DNA of 27,743 nt from an uncultured Bacilli bacterium (GTDB taxonomy: Bacteria; Bacillota_I; Bacilli_A; RF39; UBA660): positions 1 to 27,743 of the forward strand of contig CANRGQ010000009.1 in the NCBI GenBank assembly GCA_947630195.1, read 5' to 3'. Positions 14,620 to 22,513 of the stretch are shown here, in pieces (the first letter of the stretch is position 1; every line of letters begins with the position of its first letter). The position numbers and the translations under genes were made by a program. The notes beneath the pieces are model-generated. The model saw nothing but the letters and a program-made list of their open reading frames with translations. It searched no databases and was not told where the DNA came from.

Positions 14620-14991
14620 ATGAGAGAATTAATGTTAAAAAAATGTAATAGTTGTGGATCACTCATTAAAGTAATAAAAGACTGTCATTGTCCTTGTAAT
14701 TTTATTTGTTGTGATGAAAAGATGCGTGAAGTAAAACCAAATACTGTTGAGGCTTCTTTTGAGAAACATATTCCAACCTTTGAAGTAGTTGGAGATAACT
14801 TAAATGTTAAAGTTAATCATGTAATGGAAGATAATCATTATATTGAATGGATAAGTTTTGTTACGGAAACAAGTGAGTATCTAAAATATTTTAAGCCAGG
14901 AGATACACCAGAGGCTATATTTCCTAATGAAAAGGGTATTTTATATGCTTATTGCAATATGCATGAATTATGGAGTATTGAGGTTAAATAA
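14620..14991 (+). CDS. Desulfoferrodoxin / superoxide reductase
   Basis: A 123-residue two-domain iron protein that reduces superoxide to peroxide in anaerobes. The N-terminal desulforedoxin-like domain has Cys9, Cys12 (CNSCG) and Cys30-Cys31 (ICCDEKM). The catalytic domain has EKH at 48-50 and ligands His50, His67, His73 (NHYIEWI), Cys112 and His115 (CNMHELW), i.e. the full four-His, one-Cys site. The segment between the two Cys pairs carries three extra cysteines (CHCPC, residues 22-26), where the family usually has a Gly-rich loop. The ATG at 14620, after AGAGGTGT, is preferred over an in-frame ATG at 14602, which adds only MIRGVI and overlaps that site. Likely heads a transcript including the PH-domain gene. 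Confidence 0.95.
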   Translation: MRELMLKKCNSCGSLIKVIKDCHCPCNFICCDEKMREVKPNTVEASFEKHIPTFEVVGDNLNVKVNHVMEDNHYIEWISFVTETSEYLKYFKPGDTPEAIFPNEKGILYAYCNMHELWSIEVK

Positions 14992-15010
14992 AAAAAGTAG
15001 GTGAAGTTAA

Positions 15011-15454
15011 ATGGGTAAAGTTTATGATAAAGTATTAGAATTTAAAAATAAATATCCGGGAGGCATTTTTTGGAGATGTAAGCGTCATGCTCAAATAGTC
15101 GAGGATTATCTTAATCCTGGAGAAGAAGTATTGTATGCTTTTATTGCTCAAAAAAATGAAAAATTTACAGAATGGTTTAATACTTTTGTTATTGTTCTTA
15201 CCAATAAAAGATTACTTTTAGGCCATAAAAGAATTCTCTGGGGGAGTTTTCTTTATTCCATAACACCTGATTTATACAATGATATGGAAATATATAAAGG
15301 ACTTATATGGGGTAAAGTTACCATTGATACCGTTAAAGAAGTGGTAGTTTTAAGTAATATTTCCAATAATGCTTTAGATGAAATTGAAACTACGGTATCG
15401 GAATTTATGATGAAAGCGAAGAAAGAATATGCCAAAGAAAAAGAAGAAAATTAA
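15011..15454 (+). CDS. Bacterial PH-domain protein
   Basis: A 147-residue protein with AGGTGA before the ATG. Residues 30-75 (EDYLNPGEEVLYAFIAQ, then WFNTFVIVLTNKRLLLG) have the pattern of bacterial pleckstrin-homology-like domains: a Gly-Glu turn, then a strand ending in TNKRLLL. It closes with a short Lys/Glu-rich helix. Function in this group is unknown; many are membrane-associated or oligomeric. Its end overlaps the next gene by 26 nt, so the two are translationally linked; it follows the superoxide reductase by 19 nt. Confidence 0.75.
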   Translation: MGKVYDKVLEFKNKYPGGIFWRCKRHAQIVEDYLNPGEEVLYAFIAQKNEKFTEWFNTFVIVLTNKRLLLGHKRILWGSFLYSITPDLYNDMEIYKGLIWGKVTIDTVKEVVVLSNISNNALDEIETTVSEFMMKAKKEYAKEKEEN

Positions 15455-16526
15455 GTTATATGTTTTTATAACCGTTTTAATCTTTTTCTTTTTCCTATTT
15501 TTATATTTAATAATTCACCCTTATAATTACACGAAAACTTATAATGTTAATAAATATAAAGTAGAAGAAAGTTTTGATAAGGATAAAGGTTATTATACTT
15601 TTTTAATCAAAGATAAAGATGTAACTTATTCTTATTTAATAAGCCATAAATATTCCAAAAGAAGAGAGTTAATAAATAATATTGAAGAGTATAAAAATGA
15701 AAATGAAGTATGTATTATTCCTACTGGTAAGCTAGAATTCTTACCTCTTTGTCATAATGCCGAAGGAGAAGTTTATGCTTATAATTTAAGTAAGGTAAGC
15801 ATTGATACAGTGAAGGATAGTAAAATAAAAGAATTAAATAAAACATATCAAAAGATTGACTTAAATTATTTAAATAATAAAAATTATGCTTTATTTAATT
15901 ATCGAGGTTTTGTTTATGTAAATGATAATAGTAATGATACTATAACCATATTTGATAAAGACATCTATAATTTAGAACTAGTGTATATGATGGATGAATA
16001 TTTAATAATTCCTAATTATAATGAAGAATACTTCTTTTCATCTTTCTATGTAATTAATTTAAATACTGGTAAATATGAAGAGATAAAATTAGATACTGAA
16101 GTATCTTTTAATAGCATCTTCCTAGGTGATTATAAAAATAAAGTTTATTTACTGGATAAAAAAGAAGAAAAAGAATATCGCCTTGATTTAAAAAAGAAAA
16201 AATTAGAAGAAATAGATTATTTAATTTTAGAAAATAATAAATTAGTTTCTAAAGATTATAAAGAGATTGTTAATAAAAAGTTAAACTTTTTAAGTACAGA
16301 CTTTCCAACTTATGAAGTAAAAGATAATATTTTATATAAAGTAATTGATAAAAATTATATAAAATTATCTGATAAAGTAATTACCAAAATTATTAAAGTA
16401 GAAGATGATACAGTTTATTATTTAAGTGAAAATAATTTAATGATGCATAATGGTAAAGAAGAAACACTACTTATGCAAAACTTTGAATGGAACTTTAATT
16501 ATACCAATATGATTTTTATTTATTAG
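15429..16526 (+). CDS. Membrane-anchored protein with large extracytoplasmic domain
   Basis: A 365-residue protein starting with PKKKKKIK and one hydrophobic helix (residues about 9-30: LYVFITVLIFFFFLFLYLII), i.e. an uncleaved N-terminal anchor by the positive-inside rule. The outer part (residues 35-365) repeats short strand-rich units such as FVYVNDN...TITIFDKDIYNLELVY and FYVINLNTGKYEEIKL, which suggests a beta-propeller-like architecture; this is inference. No lipobox. The start codon lies 26 nt before the stop of the PH-domain gene in another frame, an unusually long overlap. Likely partner of that gene; function unknown. Confidence 0.75.
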   Translation: MPKKKKKIKLYVFITVLIFFFFLFLYLIIHPYNYTKTYNVNKYKVEESFDKDKGYYTFLIKDKDVTYSYLISHKYSKRRELINNIEEYKNENEVCIIPTGKLEFLPLCHNAEGEVYAYNLSKVSIDTVKDSKIKELNKTYQKIDLNYLNNKNYALFNYRGFVYVNDNSNDTITIFDKDIYNLELVYMMDEYLIIPNYNEEYFFSSFYVINLNTGKYEEIKLDTEVSFNSIFLGDYKNKVYLLDKKEEKEYRLDLKKKKLEEIDYLILENNKLVSKDYKEIVNKKLNFLSTDFPTYEVKDNILYKVIDKNYIKLSDKVITKIIKVEDDTVYYLSENNLMMHNGKEETLLMQNFEWNFNYTNMIFIY

Positions 16527-16571
16527 AAACACAAATAAATATTTAACATACCTTATATTAGAGGTGGAAAA

Positions 16572-17021
16572 ATGTTTGAAAGTTATCGCTTAAAAAAGGG
16601 AGAAGATATTTATAGTGTCGCGAAAAAATTTGAAACGAGTGTGCAAACTTTAAAAGATTTAAATAATATTTATTTTGAAAATGATGTAAGAGAAGATATG
16701 GAATTAATTGTGCCTGTTAATAGTAAAGATTATTTTAATTATTATACAGTAGAACAAGGAGATAGTTTGTATGGGATAGGAAGAAAATATAATATTAATC
16801 CAGAACTTTTAGCTAGTTTAAATGGTTTAAATATGGAAGATTATATTTATCCTAATGAACAAATATTGATTCCGAAAAATGGTTATGCTTATTATATAAC
16901 CGCCGAAGGAGATACAATTGATGAAGTAGTAAAAACTTTTAATACGAACATTAATAAATTTTTAGAAGAAAATAAAACTATTTATCTAATGCAAGGGCAA
17001 TTACTTGTTAATAAAAAATAA
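16572..17021 (+). CDS. Protein of three LysM domains, no signal peptide
   Basis: A 149-residue protein composed entirely of three LysM-like repeats: residues 4-48 (SYRLKKGEDIYSVAKKF to ELIVPV), 56-102 (YYTVEQGDSLYGIGRKY to QILIPK) and 105-148 (YYITAEGDTIDEVVKTF to QLLVNK). LysM binds N-acetylglucosamine-containing polymers such as peptidoglycan, normally outside the cell, yet no signal peptide, lipobox or membrane helix is present. AGAGGTGG precedes the ATG. The third repeat is the most diverged. It follows the membrane-anchored protein by 45 nt and could act with it or be an intracellular or spore-coat-style LysM protein. Confidence 0.9.
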   Translation: MFESYRLKKGEDIYSVAKKFETSVQTLKDLNNIYFENDVREDMELIVPVNSKDYFNYYTVEQGDSLYGIGRKYNINPELLASLNGLNMEDYIYPNEQILIPKNGYAYYITAEGDTIDEVVKTFNTNINKFLEENKTIYLMQGQLLVNKK

Positions 17022-17023
17022 TT

Positions 17024-17051
17024 TTGTAAAAGTTTTATGATGTGATATAAT
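17024..17051 (+). promoter_or_regulatory. promoter TTGTAA-16-TGATATAAT
   Basis: TTGTAA (17024-17029) lies 16 nt before TATAAT (17046-17051), which has the TGA extension. AAAGGAG and the ATG at 17076 follow. Confidence 0.65.
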
Positions 17052-17075
17052 AATGGTACAAAAAGGAGAATTACA

Positions 17076-17870
17076 ATGGATAAAAATATGCAATTAAAGA
17101 TAAATTATCAATCGAAAATGATATATGAAGAAGTATTAAAGAAATTTTATGAAGCTATGCGCAACATTAATATTATAGAAGATGAAGAATTGTTTAATTA
17201 TCTAAAATTAGAATTTGATAAAATAGTTAATTTAATAAAACAATTTAAAGAAGGATTAATTTATACTCAAGTAATAAAGTTATTATATGATATTTCTTTT
17301 AAAGATTTAGTAAAAGATAAATATATACTAGAGGCTGTAAGTTGTAATAAAACGGATTTAAGTAGTGATTTATTTATTAGTACTATAGATAAAGAATCAA
17401 CTGATAATGAAAGGCTTTTTAGAATTAAAGATGATAATGGTCAATTAAAAATAGTAAGATATTGTCCTGGTAATGTATCTGAAAGAGATTTAGAAATTAG
17501 TGATTTAAGTTCTTTGGTATCTTTAGAAAGAGCAATTCAAAAAAGTGATTATATTGGGTATCGTGCTAATACATTTTACATTGCCGAAATATTATATAGT
17601 GGTATGATAGATAATTCTAAATATTTTACTTTATATACAATAGATGGAGAGGATGGATTTCAGGTTTGTGTATCCGAAAAATCTTATCTTAATAATGGTT
17701 TGTTTAATAATATTCAATTTGATGAACAAATTCATCCTTGTGTTGAATTAGGAGACAGAAAAACAGTTTTAAACACAGGAAATCCTGATTATGATAAAAT
17801 GCTTATATTAAAAGTTATTCAAGAACAAGTAAAAACAAAATATGATGATGTTTATAAAAAGGTGCGTTAA
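17076..17870 (+). CDS. Hypothetical protein, 264 aa
   Basis: A 264-residue acidic soluble protein with AAAGGAG and its own extended -10 promoter. Residues 1-90 are helical; residues 120-230 look beta-rich (RLFRIKDDNGQLKIVRYCPG, later YFTLYTIDGEDGFQVCVSEKSYL). No catalytic motif recognised and no membrane segment. Monocistronic: a hairpin with T-run begins at the last codon. Family not recognised. Confidence 0.75.
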   Translation: MDKNMQLKINYQSKMIYEEVLKKFYEAMRNINIIEDEELFNYLKLEFDKIVNLIKQFKEGLIYTQVIKLLYDISFKDLVKDKYILEAVSCNKTDLSSDLFISTIDKESTDNERLFRIKDDNGQLKIVRYCPGNVSERDLEISDLSSLVSLERAIQKSDYIGYRANTFYIAEILYSGMIDNSKYFTLYTIDGEDGFQVCVSEKSYLNNGLFNNIQFDEQIHPCVELGDRKTVLNTGNPDYDKMLILKVIQEQVKTKYDDVYKKVR

Positions 17871-17898
17871 AAGGGTAATAAATATTTTACTCTTTTTT
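17870..17898 (+). terminator. Rho-independent terminator
   Basis: AAAGGGTAA (17870-17878) pairs with TTACTCTTT (17887-17895), with one G-T pair and an 8-nt loop; the T-run continues to 17898. It starts at the stop codon of the 17076 gene. Confidence 0.75.
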
Positions 17899-17968
17899 AA
17901 ATGTTTTAATTTAATCAAATTTACTTTTTAACTGTTTTTTGATATGATTATATAGTAGGGGATTAGAT

Positions 17969-19576
17969 ATGATACTAAGAAGACCATATGCATTTTTAAT
18001 TAAACATTTTAGATTAATTAATTTTATCTTAGCTATTATAAGTGGTTTTATAGCTTATAAAACTTTTCAAATAGCCCGTTTTTTTATTGACTATATAAAT
18101 AATGGTTATACCGGGGCTTTTTATGAGGGATATTATACTAACTATATTTCTTTATCGTTTTATGTTGCTTTAATTCTTTTAGTCTTTGGTTTAATCTCTT
18201 TAGTTGTTTTATTTATTTATAAAAAAAGGCAGAATAAAGTTTATTTAGGAGCCCTTGGTTTTTATTTATTAAGTTTTGTGTTGTTATCCTTAGTAAAAGG
18301 CTTAATGATATCTATGGAAACATCCGTTATCACTGCAGAAGCATCTAGGGCTTATAGGGATATTTCTTTGATTTTATTAATTCCCCAATTTACATTTATT
18401 ATTTTCTTCTTAATGTATGGCTTTGGTTTTAATTTTAGTAAATTTAACTTTCAACAAGATTTAAGAGATTTACAAATAAGTGAAGAAGATAGTGAAGAAG
18501 TCGAAATAACGATTAAGAAAGATAATGTTAAACTCCAAAGAAATTTAAGAAGATTTTCAAGAGAGTTTATCTATTATATTAAAGAAAATAGATTTATCTT
18601 TATTCTAATATGTGTGGGAGTGGCGGTTCTTTTAGGTTATGTAGTTTATAAATCTTTACCTAATATTATAGATAGTACATATATTCAAGGGGATATGTTT
18701 AATTATCAAAATGTTAGTTATCGTATTGAAGATAGTATCATTACGAATTTAGATTATAAGGGAGACACTTTAAAGAATGGTAAATATTATTTAGTAATTA
18801 AATTATATGCTAAGAATAATACGACTTTAGTTCAAAGTTTAAATTATAATAATTTTAGATTAGAAGTTGATAATAATTATTACTATCCAATTTCCGATAA
18901 AGGTGATAATTTTATTGATTATGCCAAAAACTTCTTTGGTAGTGATATTAAAGGAGAAAGTGAAAATACTTTTTCTTTAGTGTATGAATTAGATCCAAAA
19001 GAAGTTCGAAAAACATATCGAATTAAAATAAGTAATGGGTCGGCTTTTGTTGATAAAACTTTTAAAGGCAAATATAACTATGTTACCATAACGCCAATAA
19101 TTGTTGATAGAATAGTAAGTGAAGGGGAATATGAAGTAGGCAAGGAAATAGTTTTCAATAACTCTAATTTAAAAGATACGAAATTTACAGTTACGGATTA
19201 TCAAGTATCTAATCGTTATACTTATAAATATCAAAGTTGTATTCGAAGTGATATGTGTACCGAATACCAAAACATGATTAATGTTGGTTTTAATACCAAT
19301 GAAAAAACATTGCTAATCTTAGGTTATGATTATCAAATATCCGAGAGTATTCCTTTTTATAGTTATTCAGCTGATATATCTTCTTTTGCATCTTCTTTCT
19401 TTAAAATAAAATATGAATATAATGGCGAAGAAGTAGTGGAAAATGTTAAAGATGTTACGCCAAGTAGTGATAAATCTAAATTAGTATTAGAAGTACCAAG
19501 TAAAGTAAGGGATACTAATCATTTCTCTTTAGTAATAAGAATTCGGAATAAAGAATACTTAGTTAAATTTAAATAA
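17969..19576 (+). CDS. Five-helix membrane protein with extracytoplasmic C-terminal domain
   Basis: A 535-residue integral membrane protein. Hydrophobic helices lie at about residues 15-36, 60-86, 92-114, 129-152 and 208-230. The linker between helices 4 and 5 (about 155-205) is charged (EEDSEEVEITIKKDN) and predicted cytoplasmic. An odd helix count with a basic N-terminus (ILRRPYAFLIKHFR) puts the roughly 300-residue C-terminal part outside. That part is strand-rich, with a closely spaced Cys pair (CIRSDMC near residues 426-432) that could form a disulphide. No transporter or enzyme signature was recognised. GGGGAT lies before the ATG. Possibly a surface sensor or secretion component; this is a guess. 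Confidence 0.8.
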   Translation: MILRRPYAFLIKHFRLINFILAIISGFIAYKTFQIARFFIDYINNGYTGAFYEGYYTNYISLSFYVALILLVFGLISLVVLFIYKKRQNKVYLGALGFYLLSFVLLSLVKGLMISMETSVITAEASRAYRDISLILLIPQFTFIIFFLMYGFGFNFSKFNFQQDLRDLQISEEDSEEVEITIKKDNVKLQRNLRRFSREFIYYIKENRFIFILICVGVAVLLGYVVYKSLPNIIDSTYIQGDMFNYQNVSYRIEDSIITNLDYKGDTLKNGKYYLVIKLYAKNNTTLVQSLNYNNFRLEVDNNYYYPISDKGDNFIDYAKNFFGSDIKGESENTFSLVYELDPKEVRKTYRIKISNGSAFVDKTFKGKYNYVTITPIIVDRIVSEGEYEVGKEIVFNNSNLKDTKFTVTDYQVSNRYTYKYQSCIRSDMCTEYQNMINVGFNTNEKTLLILGYDYQISESIPFYSYSADISSFASSFFKIKYEYNGEEVVENVKDVTPSSDKSKLVLEVPSKVRDTNHFSLVIRIRNKEYLVKFK

Positions 19577-19738
19577 TTATTTTAAAAGATAAATGTATAA
19601 TTGCATCAGTAATTTATTATATTCATCTTTTTTATTTAGAATAAATTTCCATGGTAAAACCATAGATAATTTATCAAATCTTTGATATTTTTTTTCGATA
19701 GGTTTGATTATTTCTTCATAAAATTCTTTTTTGTCCAT
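19577..19738 (-). CDS. Small hypothetical protein, 53 aa
   Basis: A 53-residue Lys-rich helical protein. The start at 19738 (MDKKEFYEEI) follows GAGGAAAG on the minus strand; an upstream in-frame start would run back into the promoter. A perfect TATAAT on the minus strand (19757-19762) with TGT extension supports expression. It converges on the 17969 gene with no gap between the two stop codons, and is divergent from the aminopeptidase. The middle (LSMVLPWKFIL) is mildly hydrophobic but not a clear membrane helix. Confidence 0.55.
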   Translation of the reverse strand: MDKKEFYEEIIKPIEKKYQRFDKLSMVLPWKFILNKKDEYNKLLMQLYIYLLK

Positions 19739-19756
19739 ATTTCTTTCCTCATCTTT

Positions 19757-19762
19757 ATTATA
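19757..19762 (-). promoter_or_regulatory. extended -10 (TGTTATAAT) of the 53-aa gene
   Basis: TGTTATAAT on the minus strand, the same GTGTTATAAT core as at 6752-6761 and 19847-19855. No clear -35 at the standard distance. Confidence 0.5.
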
Positions 19763-19783
19763 ACACACAACAGAACATATTAG

Positions 19784-19800
19784 TTACCAATATTTGGTAA
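19784..19800. promoter_or_regulatory. palindrome TTACCAA-TAT-TTGGTAA, possible operator
   Basis: A perfect 7-bp inverted repeat with 3-bp spacer lies in the 132-bp region between the divergent 53-aa gene and the M29 aminopeptidase, just upstream of the minus-strand -10. Its size and place fit a dimeric repressor site. Confidence 0.45.
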
Positions 19801-19849
19801 TTAAAAGTAAAAATTATTCTTCATAATAAATAATTTTTCATTATTGTGT

Positions 19850-19855
19850 TATAAT
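19850..19855 (+). promoter_or_regulatory. extended -10 TGTTATAAT of the aminopeptidase gene
   Basis: TATAAT with TGT extension, 15 nt before the ATG at 19871. The implied start near 19862 coincides with the GGTGAT ribosome site (19862-19867), so the leader would be about 9-10 nt. Confidence 0.65.
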
Positions 19856-19870
19856 TTAAATGGTGATAGT

Positions 19871-21064
19871 ATGGAAAATAAGTATATAAAATTATTATTA
19901 GAGGGATCTTTAAAGATTAATAAAAATACCCCTCTTTTTATAAGTTATCCTTTAATATGTCGTCCTTTTGTTATGAACTTAAAAGCTTATGCAGAAAAAC
20001 TAGGAGTTAAAGATATTTATTTAGATGAGAAAAATCCTTATGAAGTTTATTATGTTTTAAAAAATAGTTCTTTAAAAGAGATGGAAAAAAGTCCTTTATT
20101 TGATTTACATATTTGGGATGAATATGCTAAGAAGAAGGCGGCCTTTTTAATGCTTGAAAGTGAAATACCTAATTTAATGGAAGATATAGATCCATCTAAA
20201 GTAGCTAAAATGGCCGATTTAAAATTAAAAAGTAAACCAGTATATAGAGAAAAACAATTAAAAGGGGAAATCCCTTGGTGTATTGCGATTGTTCCCAATC
20301 TTTTATGGGCTGAAAAAATACTTCCTAAAAGTAAACATCCTTTAGAGGATTTTTGGAAAGTTTTATCCGATATCTGTATGTTTAAAGAAGGTAACCCCAT
20401 TAAAAATTGGGAGAAATATTTAAGTAACCAAAAAAAACTAGAGGATAAATTAAATGCTTTAAAAATAACTAAATTATATTATAAAAATAAACTCGGAACA
20501 AATTTAGAAATTACTTTAAGTGAAAATGCTTTATGGCGAAGTGCCTCAAGTGATAAGTGGCTTGTTAATATGCCAAGTTATGAAATATTTACAACCCCTC
20601 TATATAATGGAACAAGTGGCATAGTTTATAGTTCGAAACCTTTAATTTATAATGGGCAAGTAATTAGTGATTTTTATATTAAATTTAAAGAAGGAAAAGT
20701 TATATCTTGTAAAGCCAAATGCGGTAATACTACTTTAAAAGAATTAATAAATAGTGACAAATTAATGGGATACTTAGGAGAAGTTGCCTTAGTTAATTAT
20801 GATTCTCCAATATCCAATACGAATTTAGTATTTGAAACTACTTTAATTGATGAAAATGCATCTTGCCATTTAGCTTTAGGAAGTGGTTTTCCGGAATGCG
20901 TAAAAAATGGTCAAAAGATGGATAAAGCAGATTTAAAAAAAGCGGGAGTTAATACCGCTTCAAATCACGTTGATTTTATGATTGGCACAAAGGATTTGAC
21001 TATTGAGGCCGAGACAGTTATGGGAAGAATCACCATTATGCAAGATGGTAATTTAATTATTTAG
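19871..21064 (+). CDS. M29-family aminopeptidase
   Basis: A 397-residue cytoplasmic metallo-aminopeptidase of the AmpS/PepS/T family, which removes N-terminal residues from peptides with two divalent metals. The C-terminal metal region is intact: MGYLGEVALVNYDSPI (Glu ligand), LIDENASCHLALGSGFP (Glu and His) and NTASNHVDFMIGT (His and Asp). The length is typical. The ATG at 19871 follows GGTGATAGT; the longer frame from 19844 would be translated from the -10 box. Monocistronic; its last 8 nt overlap the convergent gene at 21057-21560. Confidence 0.95.
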   Translation: MENKYIKLLLEGSLKINKNTPLFISYPLICRPFVMNLKAYAEKLGVKDIYLDEKNPYEVYYVLKNSSLKEMEKSPLFDLHIWDEYAKKKAAFLMLESEIPNLMEDIDPSKVAKMADLKLKSKPVYREKQLKGEIPWCIAIVPNLLWAEKILPKSKHPLEDFWKVLSDICMFKEGNPIKNWEKYLSNQKKLEDKLNALKITKLYYKNKLGTNLEITLSENALWRSASSDKWLVNMPSYEIFTTPLYNGTSGIVYSSKPLIYNGQVISDFYIKFKEGKVISCKAKCGNTTLKELINSDKLMGYLGEVALVNYDSPISNTNLVFETTLIDENASCHLALGSGFPECVKNGQKMDKADLKKAGVNTASNHVDFMIGTKDLTIEAETVMGRITIMQDGNLII

Positions 21065-21560
21065 TTTTTTTCTTAACTTTTGTAAATAACTCATGATAGG
21101 GGACTATTTCATAAGGACTAGCCAATTCTACCCAATAGTAAAAAGATGGGTAACAGTCACTTAGGTATAGTCCTTTTATAAGAGCGGGAATATCTAAATT
21201 AATATTTTCTTTATTTACTTTACTTAAAAGAATATCTTCATCTAACATAAGATTATCTTTTTGCATACTTTCTATAACTGTTTTCATAATTACTTCATAA
21301 AGGGTAATATAATCTTCCTTAAAATAGATTTGAAAGTCACTCTTATTTTTAGTTATTTCTTCAAATTTTAGAGGATTTGTAAATTCCCCATTGGCGGCAT
21401 AAGCCCAAACATAGGAAAACTTAACCATTTCGGCAAAGTTACTATCATAAAAGTCATATTCTTTATTATCAGTTACGTCAATTATAATATATCTATCTTT
21501 ATTTTTAACGATGTTAAATTGTTCAAATAAAATTTTAACGGTATAAAAATCAAAACTCAT
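21057..21560 (-). CDS. Hypothetical protein, 167 aa
   Basis: A 167-residue acidic soluble protein with many aromatic residues (CYPSFYYWVELASPYEI near residues 138-154). On the minus strand an extended -10 TGTTAAAAT (21578-21586) lies 17 nt before the ATG, with GTGATT between, the short-leader arrangement seen at several other genes here. Tail-to-tail overlap of 8 nt with the aminopeptidase gene. No recognised domain. Confidence 0.72.
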   Translation of the reverse strand: MSFDFYTVKILFEQFNIVKNKDRYIIIDVTDNKEYDFYDSNFAEMVKFSYVWAYAANGEFTNPLKFEEITKNKSDFQIYFKEDYITLYEVIMKTVIESMQKDNLMLDEDILLSKVNKENINLDIPALIKGLYLSDCYPSFYYWVELASPYEIVPYHELFTKVKKKTK

Positions 21561-21670
21561 AATAAATCACATACAATATTTTAACATATTTAAAAATTTT
21601 AGATAGAGTAAATTAACAATTAGACACTTACTTTATAGATTTTGGTTTTTCATAAGTAACAACATGATGA

Positions 21671-21676
21671 TATAAT
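21671..21676 (+). promoter_or_regulatory. extended -10 TGATATAAT
   Basis: TATAAT with TGA before it, 31 nt upstream of the ATG at 21708, followed by a GGAAGG ribosome site. No good -35. Confidence 0.6.
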
Positions 21677-21707
21677 AATATAAAATAAGATAGGAAGGAT
21701 GCTTATT

Positions 21708-22049
21708 ATGAATTTATTTGTTAATGAAGTTTTAGTAGTGGTAATGGTTCCAGAAAAAAATTTGGAAGATGTTAAAGAGGCTATTTTTGCCTCTGGTGGT
21801 GGGAAGATTGGTAATTATCAAAATTGTTCAACCACCTCTAAAGTAGAAGGAACCTTTATGCCTAATGAAAAGGCTAATCCAACAGTGGGTAAGGCTAATA
21901 AATTAGAGAAAGTTAAAGAAATAAGATTAGAAGTAATTTGTGATGTGAAATATGTAAAAGAAGTGGTTAAAGCTATTAGAAAAGTTCATCCTTATGAAGA
22001 ACCCGCGATTGATACTATTCCTTTATTAGATGAAAATAGTTTTAAATAA
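21708..22049 (+). CDS. Stand-alone NIF3/YqfO insertion-type domain (CutA/PII-like fold)
   Basis: A 113-residue protein matching the domain inserted in NIF3-family proteins such as YqfO. It has ASGGGKIGNYQNCSTTSKVEGTF (residues about 28-50), NEKANPTVGKANKLEKV (53-69) and VRKVHPYEEPAIDTIPL-like residues near 91-107. The HPYEEPA signature is strongly characteristic. The catalytic dimetal NIF3 halves are absent, so this is the free-standing form found in many bacteria, with no established reaction. Start at 21708: the ATG at 21699 abuts the AGGAAGG site and is too close. A strong hairpin terminator follows. Confidence 0.88.
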   Translation: MNLFVNEVLVVVMVPEKNLEDVKEAIFASGGGKIGNYQNCSTTSKVEGTFMPNEKANPTVGKANKLEKVKEIRLEVICDVKYVKEVVKAIRKVHPYEEPAIDTIPLLDENSFK

Positions 22050-22073
22050 AAAAGTCAGACAGTCTGACTTTTT
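22048..22073. terminator. bidirectional terminator
   Basis: AAAAAGTCAGA-CAG-TCTGACTTTTT is a perfect 11-bp stem with A/T flanks on both sides, between convergent genes ending at 22049 (plus) and 22072 (minus). It works on paper in both directions; its last two bases touch the minus-strand stop codon. Confidence 0.88.
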
Positions 22074-22446
22074 ATCTTCGACAAATATATTGGTCATCTT
22101 CTATTATTAAGACATCATTTCTAAACATATTTTCATTTCTTTTTAAGACAGTTTCTAATCTTCTTTCACTTTCGGCTCTTGAAAAAGCATTTAGCATTTT
22201 TTGTAATTCAAAAATTTTATAGATATCTTCATCATTACCATAAGGTTCTTTTATCCATCCTTGAACTATTTCTTCAATTTCTTCGTAAGACATATTAGCG
22301 GTCTCTACTAAAACTTCATATTTTATTTCTTCTTTTCGTGCTTGTGATACTTGTAATTTATCAGGGTTTATATTTGTTCCTACTTGGACAGTTTCAAATC
22401 CTGGTTGAATATTTCTCTTTGGTATTTTTATTTTCTTTTTACTCAT
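22072..22446 (-). CDS. Hypothetical protein, 124 aa
   Basis: A 124-residue soluble protein with a basic N-terminus (SKKKIKIPKRN) and a helical acidic C-terminal half (YEEIEEIVQGWIKEPYGNDEDIYKIFELQKMLNAF). The ribosome site is weak (AGAAAGAAGAG). It is followed by the bidirectional terminator and preceded on the same strand by the ankyrin-like gene, 67 nt away. No recognised family. Confidence 0.7.
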   Translation of the reverse strand: MSKKKIKIPKRNIQPGFETVQVGTNINPDKLQVSQARKEEIKYEVLVETANMSYEEIEEIVQGWIKEPYGNDEDIYKIFELQKMLNAFSRAESERRLETVLKRNENMFRNDVLIIEDDQYICRR

Positions 22447-22513
22447 AACAACTCTTCTTTCTAATTAATTACTTATTCTAGCATAGAAATATTTAAAGGG
22501 CAATTGGTTAGTT

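Noticed and set aside
20050..20400. 116-codon minus-strand frame
   Set aside because: It lies inside the M29 aminopeptidase gene; no promoter or ribosome site and no plausible protein.
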